Source: an uncultured Myxococcales bacterium (GTDB lineage: Bacteria; Myxococcota_A; Polyangia; Polyangiales; Polyangiaceae). From it: DNA of 12,455 nucleotides. Shown in pieces: positions 7,029-12,455 of the stretch; position 1 is the first letter of the stretch; each line of letters starts with the position of its first letter. The translations under genes and the position numbers were made by a program. Location of the stretch: positions 1 through 12,455 of the forward strand of contig CALKVG010000580.1 of assembly GCA_937998045.1 (NCBI GenBank), given 5' to 3'. Below the pieces are notes generated by a model that saw nothing but the letters and a program-made list of their open reading frames with translations, did not search any database and had not been told where the DNA came from.

Positions 7029-8639
7029 TCACGGGGTGCGCGCGCCGGCGCGCGCGAGCTCCGCAGCCTCGACGAGAAGCCGCGCCGGGTCAACCGGCTT
7101 GCTCATGTGCTGCGTGAAGCCCGCGATGAGCGCGCGTCTCCGGTCGTCCTCTCGCGCGTACGCCGTCAGCGCAATCGCCGGCGTCCGGCCCCCCGCCTCC
7201 GGCGGGCGCGTCCGCAGCCGCCGTACGAACGTGTATCCGTCCTCTTCGGGCATCGCGATATCCGCGACGACCAGGTGCGGCCGCATCTCGGCGACCGCCT
7301 GCAACCCTTCGCTCGACGCCGCTGCCGTCCGGACCACCGCGCCGGCGCCCACGAGCATGGCCTCCATCACCGCGCGCGTGTCCGCGTCGTCGTCGACGAC
7401 CACGATGCGCACGCCGTCGAGGGACGGCGGCGCGGCGGCGGAGAGCGCGGGCGCTGCGATGCGCAGGCCCTCGTCCCCGATCCGGTCCCGCGCAGTCCCG
7501 AGCGACTCCGTCGGAAAGCGCACGCGAAACGTCGCGCCCTGCCCTTCGCCCGGGCTCTCGACGGTCGCCCGGCCGCCGTGAAGCTCGGCGAGGTTCTTGA
7601 CGATGGCGAGCCCCAGACCGAGCCCCCCGTAGCGGCGCGTCGTCGACGCGTCCTGCTGCCGGAACCGCTCGAAGACGTAAGGGAGGAACACCGGCGCGAT
7701 GCCGCAGCCCGTGTCGCGCACGACGAGCTCGAAACCATCGGCGACCACGGCTAGGTCCACCGCCACGCGACCGCCGCGCGGAGTGAACTTCACGGCGTTG
7801 CTCAGCAAGTTCCACGCGATCTGCTGGACGCGCGTCGCGTCGATGCGCGCGAGGCCGATCCGCGGATCGAAGCCCACGTGCAGACTCACGCCGCGCAGCG
7901 ACGCCGTCGGGCTAATGGCCTCCACCGCCAGCGCCACCGCAGACGCCGGGTCGACGAGCGCGAGATCGAGCCCGAGCTTTCCGCTGATGATGCGCCCGAC
8001 GTCGAGCAGGTCCTCGACGAGGCGCGCCTGCGCCTCGGCGTTGCGCGCGATCGTCTCGAGCGCGGCCGCGAGCTTCGGCGGCTCCATCGTGCGCGACTTC
8101 AGGATGTGGCTCCACCCGAGGATGGCCGTGAGCGGCGTCCGGAGCTCGTGGCTCACGACGGCCAGAAACTCGTCCTTCATCCGGCTGGTCCGTTCGAGGT
8201 CGTTCAGCAGGTCGCGCACCTCGAGCTGGCGCCGGCGCGCGCGCAACGCGCTCTGAACGGCACTTGCCATCGCGCGCCGGCTCACCGGCCGCTCGAGCAA
8301 CGTGACGTTCGCCGTGCGACCGAGCGCCGCCGCCAGCCCGAACCCCACGTGCCCCGGCTCCGTCTGAACCGTGCTCACGATGAGCGGAAAATCCGACCAC
8401 GCGGGCTGCTTCTCGAGCGTTTGCGCGAGCAGGCGTGCCCCGGCGGACACGAGCGTCTCCTCCGCGATCACCGCCGCCCCTGCGCCTTCTTCGATGCGCC
8501 GGCACAGCGCGACGACGTCGTCGCAAATCTCCGCCGACACCTCGATGGACTCCAGGATGCGCGCCGTCTGCGTCGCGTCTCCGCCGAAGAGCGCGAGGAC
8601 GAGGACGCGCTCCTCGCGCTGGTCGCCCGACTCAGCCAC
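7029..8639 (-). CDS. Hybrid histidine kinase with C-terminal receiver domain
   Basis: A cytoplasmic two-component kinase, 536 residues, with no membrane segment. Residues about 10-130 look like a receiver-type fold that has lost its phosphorylation site: there is no Asp where expected (AAVIAEETL, 55-63), and LLERPVS (114-120) replaces the usual K-P motif. A short coiled coil (133-155) leads to the dimerisation/phosphotransfer domain with SHELRTP (H164), then the ATPase domain with N-box NLLSNAVKF (277-285), G1 DTGCG (309-313) and G2 GGLGLGL (338-344). After a linker, a canonical receiver (about 408-530) has acidic D416-D418, acceptor D460 in VVADIAMPEEDG, T492 and K514. The phosphorylated receiver is therefore the C-terminal one. 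The GTG start overlaps the last eight bases of the KaiC-like gene, with GGAA/GGAG just upstream, so the two are translationally coupled. The partner ATPase is probably its input or output. Confidence 0.93.
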   Translation of the reverse strand: MAESGDQREERVLVLALFGGDATQTARILESIEVSAEICDDVVALCRRIEEGAGAAVIAEETLVSAGARLLAQTLEKQPAWSDFPLIVSTVQTEPGHVGFGLAAALGRTANVTLLERPVSRRAMASAVQSALRARRRQLEVRDLLNDLERTSRMKDEFLAVVSHELRTPLTAILGWSHILKSRTMEPPKLAAALETIARNAEAQARLVEDLLDVGRIISGKLGLDLALVDPASAVALAVEAISPTASLRGVSLHVGFDPRIGLARIDATRVQQIAWNLLSNAVKFTPRGGRVAVDLAVVADGFELVVRDTGCGIAPVFLPYVFERFRQQDASTTRRYGGLGLGLAIVKNLAELHGGRATVESPGEGQGATFRVRFPTESLGTARDRIGDEGLRIAAPALSAAAPPSLDGVRIVVVDDDADTRAVMEAMLVGAGAVVRTAAASSEGLQAVAEMRPHLVVADIAMPEEDGYTFVRRLRTRPPEAGGRTPAIALTAYAREDDRRRALIAGFTQHMSKPVDPARLLVEAAELARAGARTP

Positions 8640-10122
8640 CGCTCCATTCCATCAGGGACTCGGACGCCCCCGTGTACGTGGGCACGCCCGCGAGGACGCC
8701 GTGGAAATCCGTCAGCGGCTTGCCCACGACGATTCCCGAAGGCCCGAGAGAGAACTCGCGGATCGTTCGCTCGTGACCGCCGGCGCGCCTCTTCATGGCC
8801 GAGATCGCGTTGCGCACGGCGCCGGCAGCTTCATAGTAGCGGAGCATCACGACGGTGTCCGCCAGGTAGCTCACGTCGATCGTCGCCGTCACGGCGCCGA
8901 CGAGGCCGTGCTGCGTCGCCACCAAAATGGTCACGACGCCCTTCTGACTCAGGTACGCGAGGAGCTCGTGCAAATGGTTGAGGAGGAAGTTCTCCTCGGG
9001 CATCGCGTTCAGGTAGCCGTTCAAGCTGTCGATGACGAGGAGGCGCACGCCGTCGTGCTCGACGCATCGGCGGATCTCGTACGCGAACTGCCCGGGGGAC
9101 ATCTCGGCCGGGTCGATCTGCTGGAGGCGAATGCGCTTCGTCTCGACGTGCCGCGCGAGGGGCATCCCCAGCGCAGTCGCGCGCGCCAGCGCGGTCTCGT
9201 ATCCCTCGTCGAACGTGAAGATGGCGCCCTTCTCGCCTCGCTCCGCTGCGTTGACGGCGTACTGCGCGGAGAGCGCCGATTTGCCCGACCCCGCCGGGCC
9301 GACGACGAGCGTCGCCGTGCCACGGTCGAGCCCTCCGCCGAGGAGGGCGTCGAGCGACGGGACGCCACTCGGCGACTGTCCGCGCTCGTAGTCGGGTGCG
9401 TGCTCTGCGGCGATGAGGCGCGGGAACACCTGGACGCCGCCGTGAGCGATCACGCAGTCGTGAAAGCCGTCGCGGAACGGGACTCCGCGGAGCTTGGCGA
9501 CCTCGATGCGTCGCCGGGCGCTGCCGTACACCGGGGAGTGTCGTTCGAGCGAGAGCACGCCGTGGACGACGCTCTCGAGGTGCTCGTCTGCCTCTCCGGC
9601 GGTCATGTCGTCCAGCAAAAGGACGGTCGCCTGCCGCCCGGCAAACTTCTGCTTCATCGCCATGACCTGCCTGCGGTAGCGCAGGGGCCCGTGGGCGAGG
9701 AGGCGGATCTCCGAGAGCGAATCGATGACCAGGCGTTCGGGCCCGACGCGCTCGACCTCGGCCACGAGCGCTCCCATTGCCTGGGTCAGCTCCACCTCGG
9801 CCGGGTGGTACATCGTGTACTGCTCGTCGATGCCGGGTCCGGTCGAGGCCGACCCGAGCTCGAACAGCGAGAGGCCGTCGAGCGACCAACCGTGTGCGTC
9901 CGCCACCTGGCGGAGCTCGTCGATCGTCTCGGAGAGCGCGATGTACAGGCCCCGCTCGCCGCGCGTCGCGCCGCCGAGCAAAAACTGGAGGGCGAGCGTC
10001 GTCTTCCCCGTCCCCGGGCGGCCCTTCAGCAAGTAGATGCGACCGCGCGGCAAACCTCCGCGCAAGATGTCGTCCAGTCCCGGTACTTCGAAGGAAGCTT
10101 TTGCCCGATCTTCCATTTTCAT
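8632..10122 (-). CDS. KaiC-like double-domain RecA-fold ATPase
   Basis: A cytosolic ATPase of the KaiC/RadA group, 496 residues, with two tandem RecA-like domains. CI (about 8-240) has Walker A GRPGTGKT (34-41) and Walker B LVIDSLSE (131-138). CII (about 247-480) has Walker A GPAGSGKS (275-282), FTFDEG (302-307) with acidic residues at the catalytic position, and Walker B LLVIDSLNG (361-369). The segment DVSYLADTVVMLRYYE (416-431) aligns with the clock KaiC phosphosite region, but the Ser-Thr pair is Ser418-Tyr419, the usual non-clock pattern. The segment REFSLGPSGI follows, as in other family members, with a short C-terminal tail. The start is the ATG at 10122, giving MKMEDRAKASFEVPGLDDIL; an in-frame ATG at 10227 would add 35 residues of low-complexity sequence unlike the family. 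Its stop overlaps the hybrid kinase start. No kaiA or kaiB is seen, so it probably regulates or is regulated by that kinase. Confidence 0.93.
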   Translation of the reverse strand: MKMEDRAKASFEVPGLDDILRGGLPRGRIYLLKGRPGTGKTTLALQFLLGGATRGERGLYIALSETIDELRQVADAHGWSLDGLSLFELGSASTGPGIDEQYTMYHPAEVELTQAMGALVAEVERVGPERLVIDSLSEIRLLAHGPLRYRRQVMAMKQKFAGRQATVLLLDDMTAGEADEHLESVVHGVLSLERHSPVYGSARRRIEVAKLRGVPFRDGFHDCVIAHGGVQVFPRLIAAEHAPDYERGQSPSGVPSLDALLGGGLDRGTATLVVGPAGSGKSALSAQYAVNAAERGEKGAIFTFDEGYETALARATALGMPLARHVETKRIRLQQIDPAEMSPGQFAYEIRRCVEHDGVRLLVIDSLNGYLNAMPEENFLLNHLHELLAYLSQKGVVTILVATQHGLVGAVTATIDVSYLADTVVMLRYYEAAGAVRNAISAMKRRAGGHERTIREFSLGPSGIVVGKPLTDFHGVLAGVPTYTGASESLMEWSGG

Positions 10123-10454
10123 GGCGGCTTCGTGCGTTCGGGGAGCGTGCGCTAGCGCGCCGCGGAGAGGGACAAGCATCAGCAGCTGTGGCGTACTGCG
10201 TCGGCCGGCGAAGTTTGCCCCGTGCATCTCCCCGGTAGCTGGCGTGCCGATCCTTGCTACAGGTGCCGTCTAACGGTGCAGCAAATCGCACGACAGCAAA
10301 CGTCATGCCTGAGCGGACGCTGCAAACGCGCGGAGCCCCCGCTCCCCGGCCGGCGATTCTGGCAGCCGCCGCGCTTCGTTCTCGGCGAGCGCGAGAAGCC
10401 TTCGCCCGCTCTTGTTGCCCACCAGGCCGCTCCTTAAGAAAAAGGGTGCTGCCC
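10123..10454. promoter_or_regulatory. Divergent 332-base non-coding region with CAGCAAA repeats
   Basis: This region lies between the divergent starts of the KaiC-like gene and the PAS kinase. Frames are open across it on both strands but encode low-complexity Arg/Ala-rich peptides with no family resemblance, so I treat it as non-coding. Two exact CAGCAAA copies (10279-10285 and 10294-10300) lie 15 bases apart, with a near copy CTGCAAA at 10320-10326, a possible operator. Toward the plus gene, TTGTTG (10412-10417) and TAAGAA (10435-10440), 17 bases apart, form a weak promoter. AAAGGG (10441-10446), eight bases before the ATG, is a fair ribosome site. Toward the minus gene I find no convincing promoter. 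Confidence 0.4.
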
Positions 10455-11942
10455 ATGCGTCTCGCGGATCTCTTGCGCGACCACCTGGACGAGATTGCCG
10501 GCGAATGGGCCCAGGAGGTGCGCGAGCTCGTCCCTTCGGACGCGCCCCTGCCCCCGCTCGTGCTCCTCGACCACGTCCCGGCCCTCCTTGCCGACCTCGT
10601 CGCGTGGCTCGACACGCAGGAGGACCCGAAGGGGTTCGTCGCGTGGCAAGCCCAGCGTCACGCCGCCGATCGGTTCGTCCGCGACTTCGATCTGCGCGAG
10701 GTCGTCAACGAGTACCGCGTCCTGCGGCGCGTCCTCATCCGCCGCGCGCTCTCGGCGCAGGCGGCGGCCGATGCCCTGGGCGACGTCTGGCGCCTCTCCG
10801 ACGTCCTCGACGCGGTCATCGCCGAGGCCGCCGAGCAGTTCCTGCTCAACCGCGAGCGCCTGGCGCTCGCGCAGGCCGAGCGCATGCAGCTGGCGCTCGA
10901 TGCGGCGGAGATCGGCACGTGGGAGTGGTTCCCCAAGACGGGGGTGATCATCTGGGACGAGGGCTGCCGCGCGCTCTTCGGGATGCAGCCGGGCGCGCCG
11001 GTCGACTACGGCATCTTCCTCGCGGCCGTGCACCCGGACGACCGCCGTTCGGTCGAAGCGCAGCTGCGGAAGAACCTGGCGAACGAAGACGTGTACCGGC
11101 TGACGTTCCGGACGCTCGGCGTCGTCGACGGCGTGCAGCGCTGGATCGCCGCGCGCGGCCGGGTGCTGGCCCGAGACGCGGGCGGCCGGGCGGAGCATTT
11201 CGTCGGAACCGCGGTCGACGTCACGCTGCGAGAGCAGGCCGCGGAGTTCCGCGAGCGCTTCCTCGGCATCGTCAGCCACGACCTGCGCAACCCCCTCAAT
11301 GCGATCGGCATCGGCGCGGCCGCGATGCTCCGCCGCGAGGAGACGCCTCCCGGCGTGGCGCGCCTGGCCGGTCGCATCCTCGCGAGCGTCGATCGCATGG
11401 CGCGGATGATCTCCGACCTGCTCGACCTGACCCGCGGAAGGCTCGGCGGAGGCATCCCCATCTCGCCGCAGCCGGTCGATCTCCCCGCGGTCGCGAAGAC
11501 GACGCTCGACACGTTGAAGGCCTCGTACCCCGAGCGGCAGATCGTGAACTGTACGCGCGGCGACCTGCACGGGGAGTGGGATCCGGACCGCCTCGGTCAG
11601 GTCATCGGCAACCTCGTGGGCAACGCCCTCGAGCACGGAGACCGGGGCGCGCCGGTGCAGATGGAGCTCGTCGACGCGGGCGAAGACGTGACCATCCGAG
11701 TGCACAACGCCGGCAAGGCCATACCGTCCGACGAGATCCCCCACGTCTTCGAGGCCTTCTGGCGCGGCGGGAACGAACCGAAGGCGAACGGGGGACTCGG
11801 GCTCGGCCTGTTCATCGCCAACCAGATCGTGCGATCGCACGGGGGCCGTATCGACGTCGAGTCCAGCGACCGCGAGGGGACGACGTTCCAGGTGACCTTG
11901 CCCCGCCACGCGGCGGCCCGGAGCGCGGCGCGACCAGGCTGA
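10455..11942 (+). CDS. PAS sensor histidine kinase with RsbRD-like N-terminal domain
   Basis: A cytoplasmic sensor kinase, 495 residues, without membrane segments. Residues 1-135 are an all-helical bundle (LRDHLDEIAGEW, LLDHVPALLADLVAWL, HAADRFVRDFDLREVVNEYRVLR) that resembles the N-terminal domain of RsbRD-type stressosome proteins. A PAS domain of the PAS_3 type follows (about 143-260: GTWEWFP, FGMQPG, AAVHPDDR, and the closing GTAVDVT). Next come the phosphoacceptor helix with VSHDLRNPLNAI (H275), N-box NLVGNALEH (386-394), and G2 GGLGLGLFIANQ (446-457). The G1 box reads HNAGKAIP (417-424), with Asn in place of the usual Asp, a variant seen in other PAS and phytochrome-type kinases. There is no receiver domain, so it needs a separate partner. 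The ATG at 10455 has AAAGGG eight bases upstream; a GTG three codons earlier is possible. It diverges from the KaiC-like/hybrid kinase pair. Confidence 0.93.
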   Translation: MRLADLLRDHLDEIAGEWAQEVRELVPSDAPLPPLVLLDHVPALLADLVAWLDTQEDPKGFVAWQAQRHAADRFVRDFDLREVVNEYRVLRRVLIRRALSAQAAADALGDVWRLSDVLDAVIAEAAEQFLLNRERLALAQAERMQLALDAAEIGTWEWFPKTGVIIWDEGCRALFGMQPGAPVDYGIFLAAVHPDDRRSVEAQLRKNLANEDVYRLTFRTLGVVDGVQRWIAARGRVLARDAGGRAEHFVGTAVDVTLREQAAEFRERFLGIVSHDLRNPLNAIGIGAAAMLRREETPPGVARLAGRILASVDRMARMISDLLDLTRGRLGGGIPISPQPVDLPAVAKTTLDTLKASYPERQIVNCTRGDLHGEWDPDRLGQVIGNLVGNALEHGDRGAPVQMELVDAGEDVTIRVHNAGKAIPSDEIPHVFEAFWRGGNEPKANGGLGLGLFIANQIVRSHGGRIDVESSDREGTTFQVTLPRHAAARSAARPG

Positions 11943-12023
11943 ATCGCGCGCGAGGCTCTCCGCCTTTCCGGCGGCGAGCGCCCTTGCTCGACAGCGGACG
12001 GAATCGTGCGCATCTTTGCGGGT

Positions 12024-12362
12024 ATGAGCGACGAGAAGCCGAATCCCTTCAGCGACGTCCGCCGGGGCCTGGGCCTCCTCTTCCGTGCGGCGAAGACCAC
12101 GGTCGAGAAGCTTCCCCGGAAAGACCTCGAAGAGGTCGTCGTGACGAGCGCGCGCGAAGTCGGCCGTGCCCTCGAGAACGTCGGGCGCACGCTCGAGCGC
12201 GAGGTATTCGGCAAGAGCGAGTTTTTCGGGAAGAAGGCGGAGGAGCAAGGGCACGAGCCATCGTCGGGCTCGGGCAAGCGGGGGCCGCACCCCGTCGAGC
12301 ACGAGGACCCGCCTCGCTCGAGCGAGCCGCCGGATGAGCCGAAGCCGCCGGACGCCGCCTGA
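12024..12362 (+). CDS. Small hypothetical protein with a disordered acidic tail
   Basis: I recognise no family. The protein is 112 residues. Residues about 10-62 form one or two amphipathic helices (DVRRGLGLLFRAAKTTVEKL, then DLEEVVVTSAREVGRALENVGRTLEREVFG), and about 72-112 is low-complexity, rich in Pro, Glu, Asp, Ser and Gly and certainly disordered. There is no signal peptide, membrane segment or cysteine. The ATG at 12024 is chosen because MSDEKPNPFSDV reads naturally; a GTG at 12006 would add six residues. It follows the PAS kinase stop by 81 bases, with no clear promoter or ribosome site between, so it may be co-transcribed. Third-position GC bias through the helical part supports it being real. 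Function cannot be assigned; the helix could mediate membrane or protein contact. Confidence 0.65.
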   Translation: MSDEKPNPFSDVRRGLGLLFRAAKTTVEKLPRKDLEEVVVTSAREVGRALENVGRTLEREVFGKSEFFGKKAEEQGHEPSSGSGKRGPHPVEHEDPPRSSEPPDEPKPPDAA

Positions 12363-12403
12363 CGCTGCCCGGCGGACGAGTCGGCATCCGATCGTTGCGC
12401 TAA

Positions 12404-12455
12404 GAGCCGGTCCGAAAACGGAGTCACGCCTGATTGAGGGCGATGAGCGCACAAG
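12404..12455 (-). mobile_element. Probable end of an IS5-family (IS1031-like) insertion sequence
   Basis: From 12404 the sequence reads GAGCCGGTCCGAAAAC, resembling the terminal inverted repeats I recall for IS1031-type IS5 elements (GAGCC, then TCCGAAAA). It is preceded by TAA (12401-12403), which fits the three-base TNA target duplication of that group. Just inside, on the minus strand, an open frame enters from the right edge and ends CALIALNQA-stop (stop at 12424-12426). A short hydrophobic end right beside the inverted repeat is typical of the transposase in these elements. The other end, and nearly all of the transposase, lie outside the window. The family call rests on about 50 bases and on memory of the consensus, so it is moderate to low in certainty. 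Confidence 0.45.
12427..12455 (-). CDS. Possible transposase C-terminus (nine codons visible)
   Basis: The minus-strand frame running in from the right edge gives CALIALNQA followed by TGA. Transposases of the IS5 DDE group often end in a similar hydrophobic CALI/CALIAL stretch close to the inverted repeat. Only nine codons are visible, so this entry depends entirely on the neighbouring terminal-repeat-like sequence. It could be a chance frame. Confidence 0.35.

Noticed and set aside
4256..7093. A 945-residue minus-strand frame opposite the diguanylate cyclase
   Set aside because: It is the antisense shadow of the GAF-GAF-GGDEF gene: low-complexity, charged and without recognisable motifs.
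8632..10122. A complete circadian clock locus
   Set aside because: Only a KaiC homologue is present; there is no kaiA or kaiB, and the Thr of the phosphosite pair is replaced by Tyr.
8371..10155. A 594-residue plus-strand frame opposite the KaiC-like gene
   Set aside because: Composition is shadow-like, and the opposite strand has two intact Walker A/B sets.
10123..10227. A longer N-terminus for the KaiC-like protein from the ATG at 10227
   Set aside because: The extra 35 residues are low-complexity, while the family normally begins just before the SFEVPGLDDIL-type segment.
10195..10275. Sigma54-type promoter (GGCACG-like -24 elements on the minus strand)
   Set aside because: The -24-like strings are not followed by a GC at the required ten-base spacing, so the -12 element is missing.
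10434..12452. A 672-residue minus-strand frame opposite the PAS kinase and small protein
   Set aside because: It has no domain resemblance, and it overlaps a kinase with all expected boxes on the other strand.
1..12455. CRISPR array, tRNA, rRNA or tandem-repeat tracts
   Set aside because: No regularly spaced repeats, no cloverleaf-like conserved TTCGA arms in a gene gap and no rRNA-like stretch were seen on either strand.

Overview
The DNA is very GC-rich, with strong G/C bias at third codon positions, GTG starts and weak Shine-Dalgarno sites. It reads like a chromosomal segment of a deltaproteobacterial-type organism, most likely Myxococcota. That placement is an inference from codon style, the density of sensory kinases and a KaiC-like/hybrid-kinase pair; there is no rRNA or other phylogenetic marker. 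The window holds eight complete protein genes, one gene cut by the left edge, and what looks like the end of an insertion sequence cut by the right edge. I see no tRNA, rRNA or CRISPR array.

Left block (1-4246, minus strand, read right to left): a rhomboid intramembrane serine protease, an M1-family zinc aminopeptidase with a C-terminal HEAT-like repeat tail, and an enoyl-CoA hydratase/isomerase whose 3' end lies outside the window. The last two share an ATGA stop/start overlap. A GC-rich hairpin sits between the rhomboid and aminopeptidase genes.

Central block (4334-7006, plus strand): a membrane-anchored diguanylate cyclase with two GAF domains, then 21 bases later a 168-residue protein of unknown function that may have a SpoIIAA/STAS-like fold. 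The cyclase diverges from the rhomboid gene across an 87-base region. The small gene converges on the kinase gene to its right, with 22 bases between the stops.

Right block (7029-12362): a minus-strand pair encodes a double-domain KaiC-like ATPase and a hybrid histidine kinase overlapping by 8 bases. Divergent from it, across a 332-base non-coding region, is a plus-strand sensor kinase with an RsbRD-like N-terminal domain and a PAS domain, followed by a small protein with a disordered acidic tail. No kaiA or kaiB is present. I therefore read the pair as a KaiC-type signalling module, not a circadian clock. With the cyclase, about 6 kb is devoted to signalling: c-di-GMP output, His-Asp phosphorelay, and a RecA-fold ATPase switch.

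Right edge (12401-12455): TAA, then a terminal-repeat-like GAGCCGGTCCGAAAAC, then a minus-strand reading frame ending CALIALNQA-stop. This arrangement fits the 3' end of an IS5-family (IS1031-like) element.
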